The notes: generated by a model from the letters alone, not told the origin. Shown: positions 51,516-60,659, counted from the stretch's first letter. The stretch is DNA of 64,000 nucleotides from Bradyrhizobium septentrionale (GCF_011516645.4 NZ_CP088285.1:186001-250000); one strand, 5' to 3'. Program-made: numbers and translations.

Positions 51516-52343
51516 TCAGCCCCGCCTGGTGATCACGGCCTCCAGATATTCACTGGGGATGACCAGCGTCCCGTCCTTCGCGACATTGAACTGGTCCATC
51601 AGGCGGAACATGTCGGCGGCAAGCAATTGCTGCTTGACGGCATCGATCGCTCCGAATGCTTTCAGTACCGGACCGTAGTAAGTGCGGAAGATATCGAGGA
51701 AATGCTCGCGCGACTTGTAACGGAAATTGAAGTGCCTGCGCGTGGCCTCAACCGTCGCCTGGGGACCGAACAAGGCGACGAGATGGGCTTCGGTACCCCA
51801 TAGCGCGGGAGATTTCACGCCCGGTGCCGGCGGCACATATTTGCCGATGGTCTTGAACACCTGGCCGATGAAACCTTCCGGCGTCCAGCTCGCAAGGCCG
51901 ATCTTGCCGCCGATGCGGCAGACCCGGCGCAGCTCATTCGCGGCCTGCTGCTGGTCGGCGGTGAACATGACGCCGAATGTCGACAGCACGACGTCGAAGC
52001 TCGCGTCGGCGAACGGCAGCTTGTCCGCGTCCGCTTCCTGGAACGTGACGGGCAGACGTTCTGCGGCCGCGCGCTCGCGGCCGCGCTCGAGCAACGCTCC
52101 GACGTAATCGGTCGAGACCACGTCGGCAAAGCGCCGTGCCGCCGCCAGCGTCGCATTGCCGTTGCCGGCGGCGACGTCGAGCACAATTTGATTGCTGCGC
52201 AGGTCGACCGCCTCGCAGAGCATTTCGCCGACGATCTGAAGCGTGGTGCCGACGATGGCGTAGTCACCCGAGCTCCAGGTGGCTTGCTGGCGTGCCTTGA
52301 CGGCGGCGAGATCGACGGCGGGCATTTCGGTCTGAACGTTCAT
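51516..52343 (-). CDS. Class I SAM-dependent methyltransferase
   Basis: A 275-aa cytoplasmic enzyme of the UbiE/Methyltransf_11 type: SAM motif VLDVAAGNGNATLAAARRF, FQEADADKLPFADASFDVVLSTFG as motif II and LRRVCRIGGKIGLASW as motif III. AAAGGAGA precedes the ATG at 52343, excluding the long upstream extension. Substrate unknown. It is the last of three leftward genes that start at the divergent region near 53.3 kb. Confidence 0.88.
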   Translation of the reverse strand: MNVQTEMPAVDLAAVKARQQATWSSGDYAIVGTTLQIVGEMLCEAVDLRSNQIVLDVAAGNGNATLAAARRFADVVSTDYVGALLERGRERAAAERLPVTFQEADADKLPFADASFDVVLSTFGVMFTADQQQAANELRRVCRIGGKIGLASWTPEGFIGQVFKTIGKYVPPAPGVKSPALWGTEAHLVALFGPQATVEATRRHFNFRYKSREHFLDIFRTYYGPVLKAFGAIDAVKQQLLAADMFRLMDQFNVAKDGTLVIPSEYLEAVITRRG

Positions 52344-52458
52344 GTGAATCTCCTTTGAGTATGAGGTGCGGCTTTCGGCGAGGCCGCAGCCTCGCCGGAA
52401 GTCCGTAAGTCGGGTTGAAATGCGTCGTGCAGTGCAATTGGCCCTGCGATGCGGCGGA

Positions 52459-52872
52459 TTACGTGCGACGGTCGAGAAGGACCGTGATGGTCGATGCGGC
52501 AACGATGCTCCAATCAGAGCGATGGCTGCAGCCGTGCTTGCTACGCTGAGGCGAGACGACGGCCTGCTGAACTGAAGCTGCGCGATGCTCCAGAACGACA
52601 GGCTCCTCCGCTCTGGTGAACACGGGTGAAGACAAACCCGCGATCACCAGCCCGAGAAGCCCGCTTCGAATGATCGGCCGAGAGCAGCGGTCGCCGGCGC
52701 GCTTCGACCGCCGGCTGCCGGGCTCACGCGGCATCAGGCCGCTGACTTGCCGCTCGCGGTTTGCGAGCATGCCTGCGACCAATTGATTGACGATCCGGCG
52801 GATGCGCAAAAGCAGGATGGAAAAATGCCTACGTACCGGACTTGACACGGACTCCATAAATGAAATCGACAT
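52459..52872 (-). CDS. Hypothetical protein, possible small gene
   Basis: A 137-aa frame from ATG 52872 with AAGGA 7 bp upstream. The first 45 residues (SSPVRRHFSILLLRIRRIVNQLVAGML) are basic and amphipathic, and a hydrophobic stretch (SGLLGLVIAGLSSPVFT) follows near 85. The remainder has weak coding character, so the true protein may be shorter or the gene decayed. It lies between the DUF4242 and methyltransferase genes on the same strand. Confidence 0.42.
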   Translation of the reverse strand: MSISFMESVSSPVRRHFSILLLRIRRIVNQLVAGMLANRERQVSGLMPREPGSRRSKRAGDRCSRPIIRSGLLGLVIAGLSSPVFTRAEEPVVLEHRAASVQQAVVSPQRSKHGCSHRSDWSIVAASTITVLLDRRT

Positions 52873-52951
52873 AATCGTTTCCTTGATCAAATAGTGATGG
52901 CGTCCCGGATAATTGATTGGCCGGGATACGCCATGCGACGCCCCCCAGGCG

Positions 52952-53257
52952 TCACTCGGCTGCAATGGGCGGCTGGACCGGATCACCACGCACCACCACG
53001 GTTGTCGCGACCTTGTAGAATTCCTCGCCCGGCATGCCGACGCAGCGCGCATGCTCCCGGATCGAGTCGCCGTCGCGCGCCTCGTAGATGCAGAAAGTGC
53101 CGATGCGACCATCTGCCTCATGCACCACGTAGCTACGGATCCAGCGGACGCGGTCCGGCATCTGCTGATCGCCGATCCTGGCGGAGGTTGCGCCGGCAAG
53201 CTCCAGCTCGCTCATGTTGGCCCAGGCGCTCGGACGGCGAATGACATAGAGTTCCAT
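52952..53257 (-). CDS. DUF4242-like protein
   Basis: A 101-aa soluble protein (MELYVIRRPSAWANMSELELA...) with GGAGA before the ATG at 53257. The pattern IRSYVVHEADGRIGTFCIYEARDGDSIREHARCVGMP matches DUF4242 proteins, ferredoxin-like dimers of which a Streptomyces member binds nickel. It is divergent from a PhoB-type regulator, with tandem 11-bp repeats in between, and is a likely target of it. Confidence 0.82.
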   Translation of the reverse strand: MELYVIRRPSAWANMSELELAGATSARIGDQQMPDRVRWIRSYVVHEADGRIGTFCIYEARDGDSIREHARCVGMPGEEFYKVATTVVVRGDPVQPPIAAE

Positions 53258-53360
53258 CGAAATCTCCTCAGTTGCGAGTGTTGAACAGCAGGCCTGGCTC
53301 CGATGATCGCGAGCCGTGAGGGATGTATAGGCGCCGTCGACGCTGACTGTCCTTACCGCG

Positions 53361-53404
53361 GTCTGATCATTGTCTGATCTTTGTCTGATCTTTGCCTGAA
53401 CCTT
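53361..53404. promoter_or_regulatory. Four tandem 11-bp direct repeats, likely winged-helix regulator sites
   Basis: GTCTGATCATT, GTCTGATCTTT, GTCTGATCTTT and GCCTGAACCTT follow one another without gaps. Direct repeats at 11-bp spacing are the binding format of OmpR/PhoB-type winged-helix domains, and the gene starting 25 bp downstream encodes one. Confidence 0.75.
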
Positions 53405-53429
53405 TTCCGCCGAGCCCGCACCCATAGAC

Positions 53430-55256
53430 ATGGCCTTCGGATTTGGACTGTTCGAGCTTGATGAAGCTGGCCGCGTCCTGCTGTGCGCGCGGCACGAGGT
53501 CCCATTGCAGCCGCGTGTGTTCGATTTGCTGGTCTATCTTGTTCGACACCGCGATCGGGTCATATCCAAGGAAGAACTGCTCGAAGCCATCTGGCCGGAT
53601 GTGACGGTCACCGACAACTCGCTGCAGCGGGCGGTGAGTTCGTTGCGCGCCGCGCTGCGCAAGGGCGGCATGGACGGAGCGATCCGAAATCTCCCAGGCA
53701 AGGGATATCGGTTCTTTCACGATTCCGAGATCAGGCAGCCGGAACCTGCTGCGCACAATCCAGACGGCACAACCGGTGCAATCGGAGCAATCGGTCTCGC
53801 GCGACGCGCAGCGGCCGGACAATTATGGCTGCAGGCGGCAACCTTGTTTCAGAGCGCCGATGAAGACGGCGCGCTCAGCGCCGACGATCTGGACGATTGG
53901 GCGCTCGCCCTGCAATGCCTCGGCAGAGCCGCGGCAGCCGTTCCGATTCTTATTCGCGCGGTCGGCGCCAAGAGCAAGGCGGGCGACGCTGCCGGGGCGG
54001 CGGTCGACGCGATCGCGCTGTCGGGTTTGCATTTCGAGAGCGGTCAGGCCGCGATCGGAAAAGGCTGGCTCGCGCGCGCGGAAGACTGGACCGCAACGCT
54101 CGACGATCCTCCGACGACGGCCTTGCTGTTATGGATGAAGTCGAAACTGGCCGCCTTCGATGGAGAGCCGGAACAGGCACTCGCGTTGGCCGACGCTGCC
54201 TATACTGCCGTCAGATACAAGGATGCACTCAACATCGAAGCTCTGAGCCTCGCCTATCGCGGCTTCTATCGGCTATGCCTCGGCGACACCCATGGCGGAC
54301 TGGCCGATCAGGACCACGCCGCCGCGGTCGCACTGTCCAGCAACAATCTGGACCCGATCATGGGCGGCAACCTCTACTGCAACATTCTCTGGGCAGCCCG
54401 GATGTTCGGAGATTGGGCACGGGCCGACCAGTGGACACGGAGCTACCAGAATTTCTGTTCGAGCAGCGGCATGGAACTGACGGGTTCATGCCAGCTGCAT
54501 CGCTCCGAGGTGCTCGGCGTCAGGGGCTCGCTCGACGAGGCGCTGGCTCGGATTCAGGATGCGCTCGCGCGCCTGACCAGCGATGCGCCATGGTCGATGG
54601 GCGATGCCAACCGGGTGCTGGGCGATATTCTGTCTGCGATCGGCAATGAGGACGCAGCGCTTGAAGCCTATGACAGGGCCTACACGCTGGGCTGGTGCCC
54701 GGAGCCGGGCCGCGCGATGTTGCTGCTCGCAAGAGGCGAAGCGGAAGCCGCCCATGCGAGCCTGGAACGGAGCCTGATCGGCAAGACCTGGTGGACCCTG
54801 CAGCGGCGGGGAATGCTGCTCGCGCATCTGGCGCTGGTTGCGGCACACACGAATCGGGCCGGTCAGGCCAAGGCATTGATCTGCGAACTTTCGGGACATC
54901 CGGATCGCTGGCCGATGCCCTCGATCCGCGCGCTCACCAACGAAGCGCAGGCGATCCTTGCACTGTCCCGGCAGGATCACGAAAAAGCCATGCGGCATCT
55001 CCATCTCGCCCGCCAGCTCTGGTCGAGCATCGACGGACGGATCCAGATCGTGCGGCTGAGGCTGCAGATCTGCAGGCTCCAGCTGGAACACGGAGACATT
55101 CGCGGCGCCATGGCCGAGGTTCATGCCGCACAGCTCGTGGCACGTGAATTGGGTTCGCCCAAGCTCAGCGGCGACTGCATTGCCTTGCAGCGTGAGATTG
55201 ACGGCTGGCAGCCAGCCGCGGCTCCGGCTGTACGACGTCAGGGCATCGGCCGCTGA
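53430..55256 (+). CDS. PhoB/CadC-type winged-helix regulator with large TPR-like domain
   Basis: A 608-aa protein. Residues 1-97 are an OmpR/PhoB-type DNA-binding domain (LQPRVFDLLVYLVRHRDRVISKEELLEAIWPDVTVTDNSLQRAVSSLRAALRKGG... IRNLPGKGYRFF). The remaining 500 residues are helical with TPR-like repeats, as in signal-sensing regulators of the BTAD/MalT style. There is no receiver domain and no membrane segment. Four 11-bp repeats directly before the start suggest autoregulation. Its stop abuts that of the convergent NUDIX gene. Confidence 0.88.
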   Translation: MAFGFGLFELDEAGRVLLCARHEVPLQPRVFDLLVYLVRHRDRVISKEELLEAIWPDVTVTDNSLQRAVSSLRAALRKGGMDGAIRNLPGKGYRFFHDSEIRQPEPAAHNPDGTTGAIGAIGLARRAAAGQLWLQAATLFQSADEDGALSADDLDDWALALQCLGRAAAAVPILIRAVGAKSKAGDAAGAAVDAIALSGLHFESGQAAIGKGWLARAEDWTATLDDPPTTALLLWMKSKLAAFDGEPEQALALADAAYTAVRYKDALNIEALSLAYRGFYRLCLGDTHGGLADQDHAAAVALSSNNLDPIMGGNLYCNILWAARMFGDWARADQWTRSYQNFCSSSGMELTGSCQLHRSEVLGVRGSLDEALARIQDALARLTSDAPWSMGDANRVLGDILSAIGNEDAALEAYDRAYTLGWCPEPGRAMLLLARGEAEAAHASLERSLIGKTWWTLQRRGMLLAHLALVAAHTNRAGQAKALICELSGHPDRWPMPSIRALTNEAQAILALSRQDHEKAMRHLHLARQLWSSIDGRIQIVRLRLQICRLQLEHGDIRGAMAEVHAAQLVARELGSPKLSGDCIALQREIDGWQPAAAPAVRRQGIGR

Positions 55257-56051
55257 TCAGGCCGCGCGGCGCAGCCAGTCGCGCACGCGCTCGATCAAGT
55301 TCTTGCGCGGCCTGGGCTGGACGGTCATCGCACCCGGCGCGATGTCGCACAGGGATGACGACGGCGCTTCGGATGCGGCCGCCTCCGCGACATGCTCCGC
55401 CTCGACCACGTCGCCAGCCTCCGCAGCGCTGCGGTCCGGCGCCATCGCCGGCGTATCGCCTTCGCTCTGCGCCAACGCCGTCGGTTCGATGGCCGGCGTC
55501 TCCGCGAGCACGGGCGCGTCAGCGACGTCAGACGGGTTGACGGCGTCCTGCTCATCGATGACCGGCGGGCCCATCGCCGCGCGGCTGCGCCGCCGCTCCG
55601 CGGCCGCAGCGCGTGCCAGCGCCCGCCGCGCGCGCTCGGCGTCCTCCGCGGCCTGCAGCGCGATCGGTCCGACATTTTCCAGGAACGCACGCTCATAGCC
55701 GCGCGACAGGCGCTCGAGCGCCGCATCGAGCGGCAGCCAGTCGACTTCCCTGATGTCGCTCATCAGCGCGCGCACCGGCTTGCCGCCGGCTTCCATGCGC
55801 CAGTAATGCACCACCTTGGAACGGCCGCCGGAATCATAGACCAGCGTGCCGAGGAATTCGTGCACGTCGACGTCGTGGCCGGTTTCCTCCAGCACCTCGC
55901 GTTCGGCGGCATCGCGCGGCGTCTCGCCGTCGTCGAGCTTGCCCTTCGGCAGCACCCACTCATTTCGCTTGCGCAGGCGCACGACGGCGAAGCGCGGCGG
56001 TGTCTCCCGCAGCACAATGCCTCCCGCCGCCAGCACAGGCGTCCGCGCCAT
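55257..56051 (-). CDS. NUDIX hydrolase with Ala/Glu-rich C-terminal extension
   Basis: A 264-aa protein with the full Nudix box, G-x5-E-x7-REVLEETGH, at about residues 38-60, inside a core that resembles diadenosine-polyphosphate or diphosphoinositol hydrolases (LRKRNEWVLPKGKLDDGETPRDAAERE). After about residue 140 follows a long Ala/Glu/Pro-rich tail, probably disordered, ending in a basic helix (RKNLIERVRDWLRRAA). An ATG at 56090 is an alternative start. Confidence 0.87.
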   Translation of the reverse strand: MARTPVLAAGGIVLRETPPRFAVVRLRKRNEWVLPKGKLDDGETPRDAAEREVLEETGHDVDVHEFLGTLVYDSGGRSKVVHYWRMEAGGKPVRALMSDIREVDWLPLDAALERLSRGYERAFLENVGPIALQAAEDAERARRALARAAAAERRRSRAAMGPPVIDEQDAVNPSDVADAPVLAETPAIEPTALAQSEGDTPAMAPDRSAAEAGDVVEAEHVAEAAASEAPSSSLCDIAPGAMTVQPRPRKNLIERVRDWLRRAA

Positions 56052-56108
56052 CTCGTGTCCCAAAGGTTTGCGATTTAGGATCGTCAGCACGACGATCCCG
56101 GCTATTCT

Positions 56109-56164
56109 AAAGCATGATCCGGAAAAGTGGAAACCGGTTTTCCGTGCAGATCATGCACAAAGAA
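56109..56164. repeat. REP-like palindrome (AAAGCATGATCCGG family)
   Basis: Opens AAAGCATGATCCGGAAAAGT, has AAACCGG/TTTTCC inside and closes with AGATCATGCAC. A frequent intergenic palindrome type in Bradyrhizobium; related to the AAAGCGTTTTCGAGC element at 11654. Confidence 0.75.
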
Positions 56165-56186
56165 TGACGCGAACGAAACAACGAGA

Positions 56187-57092
56187 TCAGTTGGCAGGCT
56201 TCCTTAGCAGCGGCTCGCCGCATTTGATCCGCGCTCCCTCCGCGACATTGTCGCAGAATTCGAAATTGCCGGGCGCGAGCATGATGATGGTCGAGCCATG
56301 CTCGAACCAGCCGAGTTCATCGCCCTTCTTGACATGGGCGTCACAGGGGAAATCCACCGGACCCCGCGACTGCGCGTTCAGCGTGATGTCGAGGAAATGC
56401 AGGCGAAGGCTCGCCACCAGGATGGCGGCGACCGGAACCAGCGTCAGCGCCTCGCCGGCCGCGAGTTTCCCGCGCAGCACCGCGCGCTCGTTCTTGCAGA
56501 AAAGGCGCTCGATCCGCTTCAGCGCGATCGGATTGACGTTCCAGACGTCGCCATGAATGAACGTCACCTTGTCGATCGCAAGGTCATAGGGCGCGTGGAA
56601 GCGGTGATACATGCTCGAGGTCAGCCGCAGCGTGACGAAGCGGCCGTTCCTGTGCTGCTCGACCAGCGCGGCATCGCCGAGGAGATCGAGCAGCGAATAG
56701 GGCGCGCCCTTGACCTGGAACAATTGCGTGTCCTCGATCCGCCCATGCGCCCCGATGATCGCATCCGACGGGCTCGCGATGATGGCAGGATCGGCCACCG
56801 CCGGTCGCAGGCCGGGCTTCAGCTCGCGGGTGAAGCAGTCGTGCAGGCTGGTGAACTCGGTCTTCTTCGCCTCCGACAGATCGAGGTCGGAGAACAGCTT
56901 CCAGCAGGCGATCGAGGCATCGCGCACCAAGGGGTTCTCGACCTTGGAGAACCAGCCCATGAAGCGGGTCAGCGCCGCCCGCGGAATCCGGTTGGTGAGC
57001 AGGAAATTGAGGTCCTCCTGCTGGGTGAATGCCGAGATCAGGCCCTTGACTGTCATGAATTTGTTAGGTGCTGAGGCTAGCGCTTCTGTCAT
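56187..57092 (-). CDS. psd: Phosphatidylserine decarboxylase family proenzyme
   Basis: Converts phosphatidylserine to phosphatidylethanolamine at the inner membrane after self-cleavage to a pyruvoyl enzyme. It has 301 aa with ASPSDAIIGAHG (catalytic Asp region), YHRFHAPYD (His) and the processing site HGST near residue 264, the long E. coli-like form. The start at 57092 has GGAAGGGA upstream; it overlaps the start codon of the divergent aminotransferase in a CATG. Nearby PmtA-like methyltransferase would use the phosphatidylethanolamine product. Confidence 0.88.
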   Translation of the reverse strand: MTEALASAPNKFMTVKGLISAFTQQEDLNFLLTNRIPRAALTRFMGWFSKVENPLVRDASIACWKLFSDLDLSEAKKTEFTSLHDCFTRELKPGLRPAVADPAIIASPSDAIIGAHGRIEDTQLFQVKGAPYSLLDLLGDAALVEQHRNGRFVTLRLTSSMYHRFHAPYDLAIDKVTFIHGDVWNVNPIALKRIERLFCKNERAVLRGKLAAGEALTLVPVAAILVASLRLHFLDITLNAQSRGPVDFPCDAHVKKGDELGWFEHGSTIIMLAPGNFEFCDNVAEGARIKCGEPLLRKPAN

Positions 57093-58755
57093 GGAAACAT
57101 CCCTTCCGATTCTCTCGCTGTCCGCCGCCGCGCTTGCCGGCGCCGCCGCAGCGTTCCCCAAAGTCAAAGCCCGGCTTGCCCTGTCGCGCGCCAAGCACCG
57201 CTCGCTGACCGGGCATTCCAAGATGTCCAAGATGGTGGCGCGCCTGGTGCCGCACTACGAATTCGACATCGACGCGTTCTTCCGCTCCGACGGCGCGCCC
57301 GCCGAGGTCGCGATGCAGCGCCAGGACGGCTTCTTCCGGCTCGCCGGGGTGTACCAGGACCGCTACCCCAAGGGCCGCGCGCTCACCGCCGAGGTGACGG
57401 AGCGCATCTCCGATCTGCAGTTCACCGAAACTTACCGCGTGCCGTTCCAGTACAGCCGCCTGGTGCGCGAGCATCTCAGCACCTCGGCCTTCGTGCAGGC
57501 CTCCAGCGGCGTCACCGTCACCGATCTCGACGGCAACCAGTTCTACGACCTGACCGGCTCCTACGGCGTCAACATCTTCGGCAACGACTTCTACAAGGAG
57601 TGCATCACCGGGGGAGAGAAGCGCGCGCATGCGCTCGGTCCCGTGCTCGGCCCCTACCACCCGATCATCGCCGACAATGTCAAGCGCCTCTGCGAGATCT
57701 CCGGCCTCGACGAGGTTTCGTTCCACATGTCGGGCACCGAGGCCGTGATGCAGGCGGTGCGGCTCGCGCGCTACCACACCAAGCGGACGCATCTGGTTCG
57801 CTTCGCCGGCAGCTATCACGGTTGGTGGGGCGAGGTGCAGCCCGGCGTCGGCAATCCGGTGTCGCCGCACGAGACCTTCACGCTCGCCGACATGTCGGAG
57901 AAGACGCTGCATGTGCTGCGCACCCGCAAGGATATCGCCTGCGTGCTGGTCAACCCGCTGCAGGCGCTGCATCCGAATGCCAACGCGCCCGGCGATTCCG
58001 CGCTGGTCGACTCGTCGCGCTCCTCGAAGTACGACCGCGCCGCCTACACCGAATGGCTGAAGCAGCTGCGCGAGGTCTGCACCGAGCGCGGCATCGTGCT
58101 GATCTTCGACGAGGTGTTCGTCGGCTTCCGGCTCGCCGCCGGCGGCGCCCAGGAATATTTCGGCGTCAAGGCCGACATGGCGACCTACGGCAAGAGCCTG
58201 GCCGGCGGCCTTCCGGTCGGTGTGGTGTGCGGCCGCAAGGATCTGATGCGGCGCTTCCGCGACGACCGGCCGGCCGACATCTGCTTCGCCCGCGGCACCT
58301 TCAACTCGCATCCCTATGTGATGACGGCGATGGACGAGTTCTTGAGCCGGCTCGCCAGCCCGAACTTCCGCTCGATCTACAACGGACTGGACGAGACCTG
58401 GAACGGCCGCGCCAAGGCGCTCAACGACCGCCTCACGGCCCAGGGCCTGCCGGTTCGCGTCGGCAACATCTCGTCGATCTGGACCGTCCATTACACCGAG
58501 CCGTCCCGCTACAACTGGATGCTGCAATACTATCTGCGGGCCGAGGGGCTGGCGCTGAGCTGGGTCGGCACCGGCCGCCTGATCTTCAGCCTGAACTACA
58601 CCGACGCCGATTTCAGCGAGGTGGCCGACCGCTTCATCGCAGCCGCCGAGAAAATGAAGCGCGACGGCTGGTGGTGGCACAAGGAAGGCCTCACCAACAA
58701 GAACATCAAGCGGCAGATCCTGAAAGAGATGGTCGCCGTGAAGTTCGGCCGCTGA
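57091..58755 (+). CDS. Class III PLP-dependent aminotransferase (glutamate-1-semialdehyde aminotransferase-like)
   Basis: A 554-aa enzyme with an N-terminal extension of about 100 residues. The core shows FHMSGTEAVMQAVRLAR, FAGSYHGWWGEVQPG, LIFDEVFVGFRLA and the PLP lysine K368 in ATYGKSLAGGLPVG. Class III enzymes transfer amino groups to aldehydes or act as mutases; the real substrate is unknown, but the lipid-gene neighbourhood suggests a lipid precursor. The ATG at 57091 lacks a good ribosome site; a later ATG at about 57223 is possible. Confidence 0.87.
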   Translation: METSLPILSLSAAALAGAAAAFPKVKARLALSRAKHRSLTGHSKMSKMVARLVPHYEFDIDAFFRSDGAPAEVAMQRQDGFFRLAGVYQDRYPKGRALTAEVTERISDLQFTETYRVPFQYSRLVREHLSTSAFVQASSGVTVTDLDGNQFYDLTGSYGVNIFGNDFYKECITGGEKRAHALGPVLGPYHPIIADNVKRLCEISGLDEVSFHMSGTEAVMQAVRLARYHTKRTHLVRFAGSYHGWWGEVQPGVGNPVSPHETFTLADMSEKTLHVLRTRKDIACVLVNPLQALHPNANAPGDSALVDSSRSSKYDRAAYTEWLKQLREVCTERGIVLIFDEVFVGFRLAAGGAQEYFGVKADMATYGKSLAGGLPVGVVCGRKDLMRRFRDDRPADICFARGTFNSHPYVMTAMDEFLSRLASPNFRSIYNGLDETWNGRAKALNDRLTAQGLPVRVGNISSIWTVHYTEPSRYNWMLQYYLRAEGLALSWVGTGRLIFSLNYTDADFSEVADRFIAAAEKMKRDGWWWHKEGLTNKNIKRQILKEMVAVKFGR

Positions 58756-58795
58756 GCTCGGCGGGCGCTGCTCTCGCGTTCCCTCGCCCCGCTGT

Positions 58796-58945
58796 TGTCC
58801 TTCCTTCACCTCTCCCGCTTGCGGGGGAGGTCGTAGCGCATCGCGAGATGCGTTACGGGTGGGGGCTCTCTCCCCACAAAGATTATCGCAAGCGGTGACA
58901 CCCCCACCCCAACCCTCCCCCGCAAGCGGGAGAGGGAGCGCAGCG
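58796..58945. repeat. REP-like palindromic repeat (CTCCCGC/GCGGGGGAG)
   Basis: Large nested palindrome: CACCTCTCCCGCTTGCGGGG near the left, GCGCATCGCGAGATGCGTTAC in the middle, and CCCCGCAAGCGGGAGAGGG near the right end. Same class as 32105-32300. The whole 300-bp gap 58756-59055 holds no gene. Confidence 0.78.
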
Positions 58946-59055
58946 CCGTCACGACGAGCAGTTCGGCCTACTAGTCTCTTCACAGGTGTCCCAAGACGTA
59001 GATGCCCGGGACAAGCCCGGGCATGACGCATTTCGGAAAGATGAGGGATCAACGA

Positions 59056-59673
59056 TCAGGCGTGCTTGACGTGCTTCTCGAGGCCCGGATCGATCAGCTC
59101 GCCCTTCATCAGGAACAGCGGCGCCTTGTGATAGAGCTTCAGGTCGTTGAAGGGGTCAGTGACGATCTTGGTCATCCAGACGAGGCCAGTCTCGACGTCG
59201 CGGATGAAGAACAGATGTATGGTGCGGAACAGGAGGCCGCCGATGCCGACGAAGAGCCAGACCTTGGCCACCTGGCGGGTGAAGTCGCCCATCGTGACCC
59301 AGGGCTTGAACAGGCCGAACAGGGTCGGATCGAAGTACAGCACCATCGGCGACAGCGCCCAGATCGCCATCAGCACGACCTTGCGCTGCAGATTGTAGCC
59401 GACCTTGATGTCTTCCTTGTGCTCGTGGGTCGCCTGATTGACGTGGTCGTAGCCCTTCGGCTCGAAGAAGAAGTGACCGGCCTGGCGCGAGGTCATCGAG
59501 ACCAGCCAGCCGACCAGCGCCGACACCACCGGATCGAAGAACAGCATCACATAGGCGAACAGGAAGCTCAGCGCGCTGACGAAGTGCAGGCTCTGGTTGA
59601 TTCGGCTGTGATGGTAGAAGCGGTGGTCATCCCAGCGCTGGGTACGGAGCTCTTGCAGGAAGTTCTTGATCAT
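59056..59673 (-). CDS. Mpo1-like (DUF962-type) multi-pass membrane protein
   Basis: A 205-aa protein with four to five membrane helices. The pattern YHHSRINQSLHFVSALSF, then GWLVSMTSRQAGHFFFEPKGYDHVN, resembles the DUF962/Mpo1 family (H-x3-N-x3-H, and Q-x2-GH-x3-E), iron enzymes of 2-hydroxy fatty-acid alpha-oxidation. The assignment is by eye and moderate. It lies 263 bp downstream of the PmtA-like gene on the same strand, in a lipid-linked neighbourhood. Confidence 0.65.
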   Translation of the reverse strand: MIKNFLQELRTQRWDDHRFYHHSRINQSLHFVSALSFLFAYVMLFFDPVVSALVGWLVSMTSRQAGHFFFEPKGYDHVNQATHEHKEDIKVGYNLQRKVVLMAIWALSPMVLYFDPTLFGLFKPWVTMGDFTRQVAKVWLFVGIGGLLFRTIHLFFIRDVETGLVWMTKIVTDPFNDLKLYHKAPLFLMKGELIDPGLEKHVKHA

Positions 59674-59792
59674 TGGTTCCCCCAACATCTTTCGGGACTG
59701 GATTTACAGGGATTCGATGTAGCGCGTGTGACATCATCATAATGACATATGACAATGCGGAGCGACGCCTTGACGCAACCGGAGCAGGGTCT

Positions 59793-59827
59793 CGCCTCAT
59801 CCCGAACAGGTTCACGGGGATGAGGCG
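59793..59827 (-). terminator. Hairpin downstream of the PmtA-like gene
   Basis: CGCCTCATCCC (59793-59803) pairs with GGGATGAGGCG (59817-59827), with a small GAAC/GTTC hairpin in the loop. It lies 110 bp past the methyltransferase stop and before the Mpo1-like gene; no T-run. Confidence 0.45.
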
Positions 59828-59936
59828 AAAGATGTTGGCGCCTCCCGGTTCGGGCCGCGCTGTGCGCCACCTCACCCGGCAGGATCAAGGCTTGGCCCGC
59901 CTGGGCTGCCTCAGGCCGCCCTATCAGGCCGCCTTG

Positions 59937-60626
59937 TTAGGCCGCCTTGGCGACGTCGGCCTTGCGGAAGCGGACCAGCGAGAAATGGCCGAGCGGCGGG
60001 ATCAGGCGGCGTTCCGCGAGCTCCATGCCGCGCGCGCCGGCGAGCCACTTGGTGTAGCGCGACCAGGCGAATTCGGCGGTCCGGAACCCGAGCGGGCGCA
60101 CCACCGGCTGCAGCTTCTGCTCGATGAAGCGGCGGACGCCGGCATCGGCGCTGACCCGGGTCAGGATGATCAGCTCGCCGCCCGGACGCACCACGCGGGC
60201 GAACTCGTCGAGCGCGGCCTCCGGGTTCGGCACCGCCGACAGCACGTACTGCGCCATCACCACGTCGAACGAATTATCGGGGAATTCGAGCTTCTCGGCG
60301 TCCATCACCGCGAGGCCCTCTACATTCTTCAGGCCCTGCTCGGCAACCCGCTTCCTGGCCTTGTCCAGCATCGCTTCCGAGATGTCGGTGCCGAAGATGC
60401 GGACGTTCTGGCTATAGAGCGGCAGCGAGATGCCGGTGCCGACGCCGACCTCGAGCACGCGGCCACCGATCTTGTTGGTGGCCTGGATCGCAGCCTGCCG
60501 GCCCTTGCTGAACACGCCGCCAAACACGAGGTCGTAGATCGGCGCCCAGCGGTCATAGGCCTGCTCGACCGTCTCGCGGTCGAAGTCCATGGAACGGTCG
60601 GCACCCAGCTTGATGATTTCAGCCAT
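59937..60626 (-). CDS. pmtA: PmtA-like phospholipid N-methyltransferase
   Basis: A 229-aa SAM methyltransferase. VLEVGVGTGISLPLY at about 57-71 is the motif of bacterial phosphatidylethanolamine N-methyltransferases of the Rhodobacter type, and the conserved YDRWAPIYDLVFGGVF at the N-terminus also fits. It would methylate phosphatidylethanolamine toward phosphatidylcholine, the major rhizobial membrane lipid. It starts 33 bp after the glycosyltransferase gene, probably in one operon. Rhizobia can carry several pmt paralogues, so which one this is remains open. Confidence 0.82.
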   Translation of the reverse strand: MAEIIKLGADRSMDFDRETVEQAYDRWAPIYDLVFGGVFSKGRQAAIQATNKIGGRVLEVGVGTGISLPLYSQNVRIFGTDISEAMLDKARKRVAEQGLKNVEGLAVMDAEKLEFPDNSFDVVMAQYVLSAVPNPEAALDEFARVVRPGGELIILTRVSADAGVRRFIEQKLQPVVRPLGFRTAEFAWSRYTKWLAGARGMELAERRLIPPLGHFSLVRFRKADVAKAA

Positions 60627-60659
60627 AGATAGTTTCTCGTCTCTCGTTCGATTGAGCTG

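Noticed and set aside
6863..58945. REP-like palindromes considered as CRISPR repeats
   Set aside because: The copies are isolated, differ in type and orientation, and are not separated by regular spacers; no cas genes are present.
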